Source of the DNA: Diogma glabrata
Lineage: Eukaryota; Arthropoda; Insecta; Diptera; Cylindrotomidae
Assembly: GCA_963693315.1 (NCBI GenBank)
Contig: OY856187.1
Coordinates: 48,130,485-48,194,484 of the forward strand
Reading direction: 5' to 3'
Length of the DNA: 64,000 nt
The notes under the pieces: generated by a model
Seen by the model: only the letters and a program-made list of their open reading frames with translations
What the model was told of the DNA's origin: nothing
Databases searched by the model: none
Part shown: piece by piece, positions 34,191 to 45,601 of the stretch
Position numbering within the stretch: the first letter of the stretch is position 1
Layout: the number at the start of each line of letters is the position of its first letter
Program-made: the position numbers and the translations under genes

Positions 34191-35859
34191 AACTATAAAT
34201 AAACAACCTAGTAATAGTTTTAGTATGGTAAATAGGACACTAGGTTTGATTATAGTATATACTAACATAAATCTAGCAAACTTTGGTTTTTATGCATACC
34301 AAACATAGCAAACACTTAAAACTAAAACAATTCGATGTTTTTTTCTAGCAAGCTAGTAAAGTAAAGTTTTGAATGTTTCTTTTTGCATACGAAAACTAGC
34401 AAACACTTTAAAAACCTAGTTACTAGTTTTTATACATACGACCCAATGACTTAAATAATTTAGTTTAGTTGTAAGATTTATTGGAATGTTCTATATTGTG
34501 TAGGATAAATTGAGGTTGAATATCTGAAATTTGGTTTTGTATTCCGTTGCGATTATGTAGAATCGTAACAATATGTTTTAGTTTCATATTTCCTATTTTA
34601 TAAAATACTGCATCACACCTTTGGTATGCTAACATGATTAAAAGTAATGGCGAGCTTAGTTTTCATTTAAAATCTTAAAACTGTTTCAAAATGTCCTGTC
34701 TTTCATCCGGTTTTTCTTTGAATCTAAATTAATTAAACGCTGGTATGCTGCCTCGTTGTTCTTCCAAAATTGATTTGTATGGAAACACAATCACAACGGA
34801 AGTGTCCAGATTTGCCAGTTCCCTTGGTTTTTATTATTCAGTTACAATGCTGAGTTGAACTCTAATATGTTTAAAACAAAGCTATCGTTCAATGCATGTA
34901 CACATTTGTTAACGTTTTTAACCGTCGAGATTCGAACACAACCGAAAGATATTTTTTTTTATTTTCAAAATAGACTATCTATAAACTTCTTGTATATAAG
35001 CATAGTATCGTATAGTATGGAGCCTAATCATAAGCCTGAAACTAATTTGCATTTTCTATTAAGTTAACATTTTTTACAAAATTATGCTTGTCTGCTATTA
35101 TAAGACCTTGTATTTATTAGCGTCATACACACATATAATTATGTATGTTAACACTTATATGCTGTTAATTGCATAAACTATTAACGTGTAGATCACGAAA
35201 ACATTAAACCTTATATTTAAATATAATAAGAATTCACCAGGTCTGTCAAACTCGGAATAGTGGAAGGCCGAATAGTTCGCCATATATGCCCAAAGCTTTT
35301 TATTAGTTATAACTTTATTCCAAGTTTTATCAAAACCACCATTACGTATTGTTGTTAATGATGTTTTAATGCTAATCAATTCTTTTTCATACAGATCCAG
35401 ATCGTGTATTAAAGTCTAATGAAAATTGTTTCATAAAGGTGCAGTGTGCTAACAGAAAAAGGAACATGAAATACGATTAGAAAGTTTTGCATGAAGAAAC
35501 TGAAAGTTCACTGTTCACACCCAGAATAGTGAATTATAATTCTAAAACCACTTATTGAACATATCCATTGTTTTCATATATACAAAAATTCAAATGTTTT
35601 ACGGGAAGTTGCAATGCAAACCTATTGAAAACCGTACTAAAAGCAAAACCATTGTACGACCATTTTTTAAAAAATTTACTTTTGCGACACAAAATGTTAT
35701 CAAAGCGCTCTTAGCACTACAGCAACTCTGTGTGCTTCAAAAGTAAAATAAAAAAAAAAATATTGGACATATAAAATTTTTATCACAACTCACAATCGAT
35801 TTACAGAACTTAAAGTTACTGACGTTTTAAATAAACAGCAGTAAGAGAGAAGACCCGCC
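34191..35859. other. AT-rich stretch with weak internal repetition
   Basis: 34240-34440 repeats variants of tagcaaacactt and ctagtaatagtttt. The remaining part shows no domains, terminal repeats or long frames. Confidence 0.45.
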
Positions 35860-36530
35860 CAACTCGAGATTGAAAACAGAAACAATGCATTGAAAGTACT
35901 AGTTGGTAGCTCATGGGGTAACGATAAAAACACAATTATTACAACCTACAAAGCAATAGGAAAACCTATTCTAAATTACGCTGCACCCATGTGAACACCT
36001 CAAGTCGCTGACACTCAATGGAATAAGTTACAAATAACACCAAACGCAGTCTTGCGAACAGCAACCGGATGTCATTTGATGGCTCACCGAGATCACCTGC
36101 ACGAGAAATGTAACATATTGTCGGTCTGTGAACACGGTGTAATGGTTACCAAATAATATTTATGGGCCTGTCACAAAGAACATCATCCCTGCAATGACAC
36201 CTTATCCATGACTACGCCACCTAGAAACATAAGGCGAACTGCGAAGTGCTTCTTAAATGATGTTAAAAACAACCAAGTCGCAGGTAACATCGACGAGCAG
36301 ACGTATAAAGCGGGCTTAAAAGTAATACATTCCAAGCTATTGAAAACTCAATAAGAAATTACGCTCCAACTCGAGTTCTAAATAGCAAGCCATTTTGGCT
36401 GGGAGGTCGCTGCGGAATGTGAAACTACCGCGCAGCATCAGATCGTTCTAGCGCAGTTAAGAATCCAGAAAATCCAACCGACCTGACGATTTGTGATACA
36501 TCGCTAAAACAACAAGATCCATCCGCTTTG
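35860..36530 (+). pseudogene. jockey-like non-LTR retrotransposon, C-terminal fragment
   Basis: Readable segments with stops: RNNALKVLVGSSWGNDK, IITTYKAIGKPILNYAAPM, DTQWNKLQITPNAVLRTATG, HRDHLHEKCNILSV, ACHKEHHPCNDTLS and PPRNIRRTA. This is the thumb/connection region after the polymerase core, the same family as 24660-25735. Neither the active site nor the terminal Cys-rich end is clear. The minus frame 36425-36676 on the other strand is probably a shadow. Confidence 0.65.
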
Positions 36531-36784
36531 TTTAATATCGCTGAAATACAATTTAGTTCTTTGTTGTACAAAACTTCACATCTTCTCCACCAAAATTTCA
36601 TCAAATTTGATTCAAGAACGAAAGCAGTTGTGTCCCAACAGATAAAAAAGAAATCAATCGCCGTCAATTTAATCAATGGATCTCAAAAGCTAATCAGTTC
36701 CATATGAAATTGATTGAAACCAGTTATGTACCATGGTTTAATCAAAATCCTAACTGTAGCGTGACCTAAGCCGAAAATGCCAAA

Positions 36785-36990
36785 AACAGAAGGTTGGTAT
36801 GCAGAATTTCTATATGCTTTTTAAAAATCTTTATCTGAATTGAATGTCAGGAGTCAGGACTTGAAGTTATTAAAATTTAAAATAATTAACTGTTCATTGA
36901 AAGAACTGTCTTAATTTTATTAAATTTTGAAAAGAATGTACATACATCTTCCATTTTCGTATGAACCCGGATTATAAATTCAGATTCAAA
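36785..36990 (+). repeat. Dispersed repeat, pairs with 29840-30050
   Basis: Contains ggttggtatgcagaatt, gaatgtcaggagtcagga and tgaacccggattat, matching the inverted copy at 29840-30050. It ends close to the start of the large palindrome. No frame. Confidence 0.55.
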
Positions 36991-38151
36991 GTTTTATCCA
37001 AATCTGTCACCAGATAGATGTTATCTTTTTTATTACTTATTTGGTCATCCAAAACAAAATCTAATTTGGAATATGTAAATTTTCAGACTAATGGCATTAC
37101 TTCATTTTCACTGTAGTAAATAAGTTTGAGAAATTTTCATAAACTATAAGAGCAATTTCACGAAGATTCAACAACGTTTTGAGTTGACCCCTTTTAATTT
37201 TGGTAATTTTTTGTTTATAGATAGTCTTTGATAAATAAAAAATACAAGTTCTCTTAGAATTTTTTTTTTCGACCAGGGGTCTTCACAGGGTGCCCCTCAA
37301 TTTTTTGTTATTTTGTGATGTGACTGCATTTTGACGAGCGATTATAGAAAAACTACTTAATCGATTTTCATAAATGATATGTCGTTGAATAGGTATTAGA
37401 ACAAAGTTTTTAAAAATGTACACTGTTAATTTTTTGAAATAATTTTTAACGGTGTAACATAAGAAAAAAACGGTGTAATTGAAAAAAAGATGGCATAGCC
37501 TCTTTTTTTTTTTTTTTTTTTTAAACTAAATTGAAGCTTATTTTATATCTAACCACTTGTGAAAGTTGAGGACACGCGTTATTTTTTGTTTTAAAGATAA
37601 AATTCGTTGTGCATATGACTGTCGGGAATCAGTTTTTTTTGTTCTGAAGGAAAATTATAAAAATGGCGTTATAAACTAAGAGATATTTTTTTTATGTTAA
37701 ATATCAAATATTTTATTATTAGATGAACTTTTTAAAATATTATAAAAATTATATATGGAGTACAATAAATAAAATAAATACAACTGTTAAAAATGATTTA
37801 CTTATTTTACAAACAGAAGTTTCTTTTGAATAGGAAAGCACTTCTGCAATTATTTTCTTTGTATTAGATGGCATAGAAAATGAAATGTTTATTTATCACT
37901 TTCAGTAATCACTTGTCACTCTTATAAAAAATAATTTGACAGTCTTGACTGCAAACGAAAAAGCCGTATAAACAACTAAATCTATTTAGGAACTTTTGAC
38001 TGGAGAAGTATTATGTTCGTATTATGTTATTATGGAATCATAAAGTAAAAGATTGTTTTTCAACATTAAATTACAAATATTTTATTATTGAATAAACTTT
38101 TTAAAATATCATACAAATTATATATGTGAAAATAAATATAGTTATTAAAAA

Positions 38152-38415
38152 TTATTTACTTATTTTACATTCAAAAGTTTCTTTTGAGTTGGAAAACATT
38201 TTTGCATTCATTGTCTTAGTATCTACTGGTACAAAAGAATGAAATTTTTGAGTTCCACTTATAGTAATCGCATTTTTATATCGATTTTGTAATTTTTCTT
38301 TTGTTAATTGATATTCATTTTTATCGGCGTATCCAAAGTTCATGGTAGATTCCCATTTTAAAGCCCATTCGAAAAGTTTTTTTGGTGTATCAATAATATT
38401 ATCTTCGCTCGCCAT
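38152..38415 (-). CDS. Open frame in the left palindrome arm
   Basis: 87 codons, identical to the plus frame at 38654-38917 except for one Met in place of Ile. Readable upstream to about 38517 (DAEWHFHATSHGKGPCDG), where the arm ends. Because the reading frame loses its natural upstream sequence at the arm boundary, this copy is the secondary product of the inverted duplication. It is more likely a transposon-protein end than a host gene. Confidence 0.45.
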   Translation of the reverse strand: MASEDNIIDTPKKLFEWALKWESTMNFGYADKNEYQLTKEKLQNRYKNAITISGTQKFHSFVPVDTKTMNAKMFSNSKETFECKISK

Positions 38416-38521
38416 ACTATAACGGTGTGCAGCACGCTTCAGTGTACCACCAATTCCATCACAAGGTCCCTTTCCATGGCTGGTAGCATGAAAATGCCAT
38501 TCAGCGTCAACCTTAAATTAA

Positions 38522-38917
38522 CTAATTAACTTATGCCACCATAAAGAAGACTTTAAGGTTGACGCTGAATGGCATTTTCATGCTACCAGCCATGGAAAGG
38601 GACCTTGTGATGGAATTGGTGGTACACTGAAGCGTGCTGCACACCGTTATAGTATGGCGAGCGAAGATAATATTATTGATACACCAAAAAAACTTTTCGA
38701 ATGGGCTTTAAAATGGGAATCTACCATGAACTTTGGATACGCCGATAAAAATGAATATCAATTAACAAAAGAAAAATTACAAAATCGATATAAAAATGCG
38801 ATTACTATAAGTGGAACTCAAAAATTTCATTCTTTTGTACCAGTAGATACTAAGACAATAAATGCAAAAATGTTTTCCAACTCAAAAGAAACTTTTGAAT
38901 GTAAAATAAGTAAATAA
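38522..38917 (+). CDS. Open frame in the right arm, WHFxATSHGKGPCDGIGG family
   Basis: The frame is open from 38522, inside the spacer, to a stop at 38917, about 131 codons; the first Met is at 38654. Segments in order: LINLCHHKEDFKVDAEWHF, HATSHGKGPCDGIGGTLKR, FEWALKWESTMNFGY, TISGTQKFHSFVPVD and a Lys-rich end. The HGKGPCDGIGG motif with conserved His and Cys recurs in uncharacterised, transposon-associated arthropod proteins; its function is unknown to me. A degenerate relative lies at 50850-51150, and a tandem duplicate of the 3' end follows at about 39165-39290 in another frame. Continuity across the spacer shows this arm is the original orientation. Confidence 0.55.
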   Translation, partial: LINLCHHKEDFKVDAEWHFHATSHGKGPCDGIGGTLKRAAHRYSMASEDNIIDTPKKLFEWALKWESTMNFGYADKNEYQLTKEKLQNRYKNAITISGTQKFHSFVPVDTKTINAKMFSNSKETFECKISK

Positions 38918-39129
38918 TTTTTAATAACTATATTTATTTTCACATATATAATTTGTATGATATTTTAAAAAGTTTATTCAATAATAAAATATTTGTAATT
39001 TAATGTTGAAAAACAATCTTTTACTTTATGATTCCATAATAACATAATACGAACATAATACTTCTCCAGTCAAAAGTTCCTAAATAGATTTAGTTGTTTA
39101 TACGGCTTTTTTGTTTGCAGTCAAGACTG

Positions 39130-39408
39130 TCAAATTATTTTTTATAAGAGTGACAAGTGATTACTAAAAGTGATAAATAAACATTTCATTTTTTATGCCA
39201 TCTAATACAAAGAAAATAATTGCAGAAGTGCTTTCCTATTCAAAAGAAACTTCTGTTTGTAAACTAAGTAAATCATTTTTAACAATTGTATTTATTTTAT
39301 TTATTGTACTACATATATAATTTTTATAATATTTTAAAAAGTTCATCTAATAATAAAATATTTGATATTTAACATAAAAAAAATATCTCTTAGTTTATAA
39401 CGCCATTT
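39130..39408 (+). pseudogene. Diverged tandem duplicate of the frame's 3' end
   Basis: Offset by about 355 bp from 38775-39035. It can be read as SFFMPSNTKKIIAEVL and YSKETSVCKLSKSF, matching SFVPVDTKTINAKMF and NSKETFECKISK. The following AT-rich sequence also aligns (aatattttaaaaagttcatc against gatattttaaaaagtttatt). The mirrored copy is in the left arm at about 37660-37940. The duplication predates the palindrome because both arms have it. Confidence 0.6.
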
Positions 39409-39929
39409 TTATAATTTTCCTTCAGAACAAAAAAAACTGATTCCCGACAGTCCTATGCACAACGAATTTTATCTTTAAAACAAAAAATAACGCGTGTCCT
39501 CAACTTTCACAAGTGGTTAGATATAAAATAAGCTTCAATTTAGTTTAAAAAAAAAAAAAAAAAAAAGAGGCTATGCCATCTTTTTTTCAATTACACCGTT
39601 TTTTTCTTATGTTACACCGTTAAAAATTATTTCAAAAAATTAACAGTGTACATTTTTAAAAACTTTGTTCTAATATCTATTCAACGACATATCATTTATG
39701 AAAATAGATTCAGTAGTTTTTCTACAATCGCTCGTCAAAATGCAGTCACATCACAAAATAACAAAAAATTAAGGGGCACCCTGTGAAGACCCCTGGTCGA
39801 AAAAAAAATTCTAAGAGAACTTGTATTTTTTATTTATCAAAGACTATCTATAAACAAAAAATAACCAAAATTAAAAGGGGTCAAGTCAAAATTTCCCAAA
39901 AATTTGCTGAACTTGCGTGAAATTGCTCA

Positions 39930-42690
39930 TAAATAAAGTCCTCTGGCATTAAAACAAAATCCCAATATAATTTTCCCAACAATACATTCACATTTACTAT
40001 CGTCGAAAATCATTCCTCCAACGTAATATAATATCTCAATATGTTTCTCACCAACTCCAAACCTTTATTCAAAAGTTGCAGCATACCTGCCCTTTATCAA
40101 AGTCTAAAAAATATTTACCTATGCGACAAATTTGTTTACATTTTTCGACAACAAAACACACGTGTGTAAAATTATAAAATTCGTGCATATCTTCAAAACT
40201 GTTCCTTTTACTTGTATGCCAACTATCTATCCTCCCTATTTCACATTCGTTTCATCATATTATTAATTGTTAAATTTTTACTAAATATAAAAGAAAAAAT
40301 TCCTGTATTAATATGTAGATATGCAGCAATAATTATCTCATGATCCCTCTCCACTTCATAGATGTCACTCTTACATCTCATCTCAGAAACTTGTTTTATT
40401 TTTTTTGTAAACTATTTCTAACGTAACCAACCTAATTGTTTAATCTTCGTGTTTATATTTTTTTGTCAAAAATCAATCCACAATGACTGCGTCCGTGGAT
40501 TCATTGTATAAATGTATAGTTTATTTATATTGTTTATAAAATTTATTGTTTGAATATGTTGAAAATGAATAAATTACTATGTAATAATAGGAAGAAAATC
40601 TGTAGATATATAAAGTAATATGTAATAATAATAAAAACAAATGAAACCAATACCATTAAAATCCGGAAGAGCCCCCGAACACAACCTCAATGATTATATA
40701 CAATTATATTTACAGTAATATATACACCGAAAACTTTTTTTTTTATATTTTTTTTATAATATTGCAAGTGTAAAAAACATTCATAAAAAGAGAGAACTAT
40801 AGGATTTCTTGTTTCGTTACAAACGTTGAGATATTTTGTGGTGGCACTCATTTGCGGAGAATTGTGTTGAAATTGAAGTAAGGGTGGTTGGTTATATGGT
40901 TTTATGGTATCAAAAAGTAGGGTGTAAAATGTGAAAGTATATTAAATACTATAAGACGAACTGTTAGTACATTGCTAGGATACACGTGCGAAAATTTGTT
41001 TTTATTAAAATTTCTTGTAAATTGTTCATCATCCTTATTGTTAGCTTATGACAACAGAAAATAAAATAAAAATTTGAACAAATCAATGTTGATTTAATTG
41101 TTGTTGCTATAAAACAATACCGGGAATACTATACAACAATATTTCGTTGTCGTTGGAAGAGCAAATATAACAAAAAGAATGGAATTCCTATATTTTGATT
41201 GTGCTTTTACACTTTTGTACCATCAAAATTCAGGTTATTGACCATGAATAGATAAATTATAGAGAAATCTTTGTTATAACAGAAAACATTATTATTGTTA
41301 TTACTATTAGAATTTTTCTTAGAAAATCATATTTAAAGAACTATGTTTTTGGATCACCCTTTTAATAAAATTACTATAAAAAAGAAATAAGGTTATGTTG
41401 TATGTTTTGTGTATTGTACAATAATGATAATATGGAGACAGGGTTGATGGGTGGTTTTCATTTCATTTTTATTTTATATTTTTGTATAAGCTTGGTTGGT
41501 TGGTTGTTGGAGTATCTCTATATATAAATATATTTATATAAAAATATAATGAAAAAATGGATATATATATATACTTTGGATAGAGTATGAAGAAAGTGGA
41601 GATTTGAAGATATCACCATTATGTTTATCTGCTTTCCCATCCTTCTTTCAATTTCAACCTCCTTTTGTCGTCTACCACCGAAACGCGCGGCATAAAAGTT
41701 CATGAATAAAAAAGAAAAGAAAAAATATTACTGATTTTGAGTTGAAGAAAGTGGATGGATGATTCAGTGGTTAAAATTGTAGGTTTTCTTTAGTTATACA
41801 ATAATAAAACAGAGATGGTGTTCTCGGCAAGTAAAGTCGTCGTTTTATTTTATTAGATTGTTTTTTTTTTCTTTTTCATTTCTTTCATATAAAATATAAT
41901 CCTGGAACGAGTAGGAAATTACGGGTAAGGTTGCAAACATGGGTGATAAAAAAAGTGAAAAAATTATGAAGAGGGCTTTTTTTTAGATAGGGTATGACGG
42001 CGATACTCATGAAATGAAAAATCAATGACAAATCCAACCAAATACGAACAACAACAACTGACTTTTTTTAAACAAATATTTTTTTTGTCGAGAAGTACGT
42101 TTGTATTATATCTGTGTGTATATGTGACATAAATATTAATTATTAACGTAGTTCTACGTCATATTTTATTTACTTCGTGATAATTTTTACGATAATAAAT
42201 ATTATATAAAGATAATATCGAGGTAAATAAAAATAACTGTACATTTATATATCTTCTGCTTCGTAAACACTTAAAATTGCGTTGTGTTACAAGCTATGCT
42301 ATATCATACTACCTAGGCTACAACGATTTTTAGTATAGAATTCTTTTAATTTAAAATATAAAAGGCTGTACAAAATTTACCTCCTAATTCGTTTTTTGCT
42401 GATCTATATTCCCAATAAAAGAAAGATCTTGTTTTACTCACAAATTTTTAAGAATACAGATCAAAAGTTTCTTTTAAACTATCGTTTATAATTAGGCGCT
42501 TTCAATTTAACTGGACTGGGCGAAATAATTAAAGTCTGAACGACCAATTGCTCAATTTTGACTGTACACTTCAGTTAAGCAGTTCAGGAACTGAGTTTCT
42601 GTAGAACTTAGGCATTCAGTGTTTGTTGTTCATATATCTAATTCAACACAATTAAAAAATATATTATTAGAAAAAATTTAAATGAACTTT
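39930..42690. other. No identified feature
   Basis: AT-rich, many A/T runs, tatata-rich 41515-41575. Short frames such as 41518-41703 minus are low complexity. No terminal repeats or domains recognised. Confidence 0.55.
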
Positions 42691-42695
42691 TCATA

Positions 42696-43465
42696 ATTTT
42701 TTTTTTAATAAAAAGTGTTGTGTATAGTAGGAATTACAAAATGTGTCACAACAACACATAGAAACCTTTAAAAACCTAGGTCTTACAACATATGCGTCTT
42801 GAGGTGTTGCTGGACGCTTTTTTTTAAATCTTTGTGGATTGAAGACACTCGAGACTATTGATTCGGGCAAAGCATTCCATTTGTACGATGTACACCCAAA
42901 GAAATCCCTTTGAATTTTGTTACTATGACAGTGAATAATCTCGACAGTTTGACTGTTTGCACAAACCGATCGACGAGTATAACGGGGAAAAGAATATGTC
43001 TGAGGCATTATGGATCTGATTTCATCCGAGCACTGCTGGTGACGATATTTGTAAAAAACAACGAGATCAGCAACAGTGCGACGATGTAGAAGGGAAACAA
43101 GATTTAATGTTAAATTTCGATCACCAACAATTCGTATAGCACGCTGTTGAACAGAGTCCAAAAGAACTTGGATGGTAACAGGTGGTAAACTTGACAACAA
43201 TACTCCATACAGGGACGAATATAGGACTTATAAATGTGGAGCAACTGATACGGAGTAAAATATTTTTTACATGCATTTTATCCTTTGAAGATAGAGGGAC
43301 GAATGACTTGTGCAGTGTACTATCACCTGGAAAACTATTTATTGGGTTACTGGTGATTTGCAACAGTTCGTTGATATAAATTAAAAATAAAGTGGGAGAT
43401 TAAACTGAGCCTTAGGGTACACCTGCGGTTATTAATATAGACTCAGATTATCCGCAGGGAGTGAT
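42696..43465 (-). pseudogene. Non-LTR retrotransposon L1-host copy, 3' third
   Basis: In minus orientation: LITAGVP, SPTLFLIYINELLQITSNP, SFPGDSTLHKSF, where the family's ADD active site is replaced by PGD. A deletion with ATG microhomology near 43262 then joins it to a KKYFTPYQLLHIYKSYI-like reading in another frame. The intact C-terminal frame 43200-42691 has LDSVQQRAIRIVGDRNL and KWNALPESIVSSVFNPQRF. It ends with the 3' UTR gtgacacattttgtaattcc and poly(A) (T run 42698-42708). It continues the minus LINE at 44121-45575. Confidence 0.8.
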
Positions 43466-43469
43466 CAAT

Positions 43470-44120
43470 TTTTTTTATTTGTAAATTTTTTTATTTTTGA
43501 TCTACGGGTGTGAAAAGCCCGCATACTCCAGTCCCTGCTATTGACATACGAGCTAACGTGAGATATCACATACCACTGGCAATAGCAGTGATATATCACT
43601 GGGCAAGGTGATATCTTAGGGGTTCTGGCGGATGAACTCTATTCAGTCAACGGTAGTACTCTCAGTCTTAGCTATGGAGTATGCCTTGCTGATTCCTCGT
43701 TATTGCTTAATCGAAGAATCAACCTTTCACATGACTCTATATATGGGCTTTAATCATTGAGGAAGGAAGTGCGTCACATGATCAAGGAATATGCCACTAG
43801 GTAGCTGGATTATTGGCAAGTGGCAACCACGTTTTAATTTTATTCCTGCAAATTATTAATACAAATTTGTTGTTAACCTTTTATTTTATTTTTATTTTCG
43901 CTATCCTATCATGAAATATTGGCCAATGTCATATTTTATATGTGATAGGATTTATTGTTTAGTTATCCCTTCTAAAAAAAAAAGAAAAAAAGATGATTTG
44001 CGTCCATCAACACCTTAGAATGCATGTTGTGGTGGGACCTTGGTCTAAAAGGTTTTTATGTGTCGTTGTGACACATATTGTAATTCCTGCTACACAACAC
44101 ATTTCATTTAAAAAAAAAAA
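43470..44120 (+). mobile_element. LINE-tailed (LT) element, full copy inside the LINE
   Basis: Head tttttgatctacgggtgtga, tactccagtccctgctattg, gagatatcac words, gtcaacggtagtactctcag, ctatcctatcatgaaatatt, gcgtccatcaacacctta, then tgtggtgggaccttggtct, gtgacacatattgtaattcc and A-run 44110-44120. It splits the host LINE between codons for the segment SVSxDDF and SxxLITAG. No open frame. About 650 bp. Confidence 0.8.
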
Positions 44121-45575
44121 GAAAAATCATCTATAGATACCGATGTATCGGTTAGACAGAAAATTTGGATCAAATTCACGACTGCGTGATGAAAACCGTA
44201 CGCAATGAGCTTTTTGATTAAGTTGGCATGCCAGATTCGATAAAATGCTTTTGAGATGTCTAACGCGATCACGTACGTTTCATCACCTTTCTCAAGTAAG
44301 CTATTCCAAAGATGTGCTACATAGTTCAATAGATCGGTTGTTGATCTTTTGTTTATAAACGCGTATTGGTTGTCAGATATCAAATGGTTGGATATATGTG
44401 AATTAATATAGTGCTCGTATATGTAAGGCTGTTCTATAATACTATAATTTGAAATATCACATTTCGTTCCTTTTTTTGGGACAGGCTGGACATTGGCCAA
44501 CTTCCAGCAGGATAGAAAAATACCAGATTTATAGGATTTATAGAAAATTTTGATGAGTTCTTTTGAAAATGTTTATAGAATAACATCAGGAATGTTGTCC
44601 AGACCAGAGGCTTTGTTGTTGCCCCTTAAAAGTTTTTCGAAAATTTTGGGTTTGAAATGTAATTGTTTCATATTAACTCCTGAAGACTGGATTAGGAGTA
44701 TTTCTTTTTTTTTTTTCCTTTATCTCCATTTTAGGAGCATAGGGCGTCTACTAGGCTGGACCATCTAACTCTATTGGGGGCAATTGCTTTCAGTTCTATC
44801 CATGCCTTTCCGATATGTTCTGCTTCTTATTTCTTTAGGACGTATTTCTTTAGGAGTTTCTAAAACTGTCGAATTTGAAGCAAAGTGTTCCGCGAACAAT
44901 GTAGCTTTCCTTGCAGGGTCAGTAACGATTGAGTCACCATCAATGATAGGGGGAATAGAAGATTTAGTACCAGAATTTAAAGAATTAATGCCCCTGTAAA
45001 AACTATTGTCAGAAATTGACATACTTGAAAGTTTTGCCGCATCCGCTCTGTCAAGCTCTGCTTTTTCGTTTTCAATTATCTGGTTTGATATTTTGTTAAA
45101 ATATTGGGATCGATTAACAGAGTTCTTTTTATGAATCCAAATATTAAATAATCTATGTTTGTTTCTAAGAGCCAATTTGGCTGCCTTTGAAAACAAATAT
45201 TTTTGTTGGGGTTTCATTATTGAAAAGGGAACGAATTTGTTAATACCGAATTGAATGTTTTCAGTAAAGTTTTGAGCAGAAACATTTACATCGTCAGTAT
45301 AAAAACAATGACGATCAAAAGGGAATCCTTGAAAAAAACTTCGGAGACCATTGGTGTCCATCTTTGAAAAGTGAAATATTTTACGGAGTTTGGGAACTCT
45401 AGTTTTTAGTAAATCAGTTTTGATAACTGATGTGATTAGGTAATGGTCAAAATTTCCAATACTACCCTTATCGACATCGACACTCGTAATATCTGGCATA
45501 GATGTGAGATAGAGGTCTAGGAGAAAACAATTATCACCGCCATTACGAGGAGTGAAAGCTGGACTTTTACAATGT
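44121..45575 (-). pseudogene. Non-LTR retrotransposon L1-host copy, middle part
   Basis: Minus frame 45499-44771 covers the end of the endonuclease region and the linker (LLDLYLTSMPDITS, NFDHYLITSVIK, KYLFSKAAKLALRNKHRLF, SGTKSSIPPIIDGDSIV, ATLFAEHFASNSTV). After the small insertion at 44706-44834 it continues with KASGLDNIPDVIL, GIFLSCWKLANVQPVPKKG, and the palm start NKRSTTDLLNYVAHLW and YVIALDISKAFYRIWHANL. Breaks: a stop after DVIL, damage after DISNYS, then the LT insertion. The order matches the plus copy at 45602. Confidence 0.8.
44706..44834 (-). mobile_element. Small 5'-truncated LINE insertion with target duplication
   Basis: In minus orientation it reads GKAWIELKAIAPNRVRWSSL and VDALCS followed by a stop and poly(A) (T run 44706-44715), the tail of an unrelated LINE family. 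The flanks ttaggagtatttctt (44692-44706) and ttaggacgtatttctt (44835-44850) are a ~15-bp target-site duplication with one indel. It is the third retro-insertion in this host LINE. Confidence 0.7.
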
Positions 45576-45601
45576 AGACCAATAAATCAATAGCCTTACT
45601 T

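Larger units (their letters stand above)
37151..39928. repeat. 2.8-kb near-perfect palindrome
   Basis: The left arm 37151-38517 and right arm 38552-39928 are inverted copies; mirrored positions sum to about 77069. The spacer is only 34 bp (38518-38551). Mismatches are few (for example one Met/Ile codon in the mirrored frames), roughly at the percent level by eye. Arm ends are gagcaatttcacg and cgtgaaattgctc, beyond which the flanks are unrelated; the outermost ~40 bp are more diverged. Each arm carries the same open frame and an older tandem duplicate of its 3' end. A recent inverted duplication is the simplest explanation; an assembly artefact has to be excluded. Confidence 0.9.

Noticed and set aside
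37500..39565. Poly(T)/poly(A) tracts at 37501-37522 and 39548-39565 as retroposon tails
   Set aside because: They are the two mirror images of one tract in the palindrome arms, so they do not mark separate insertions.
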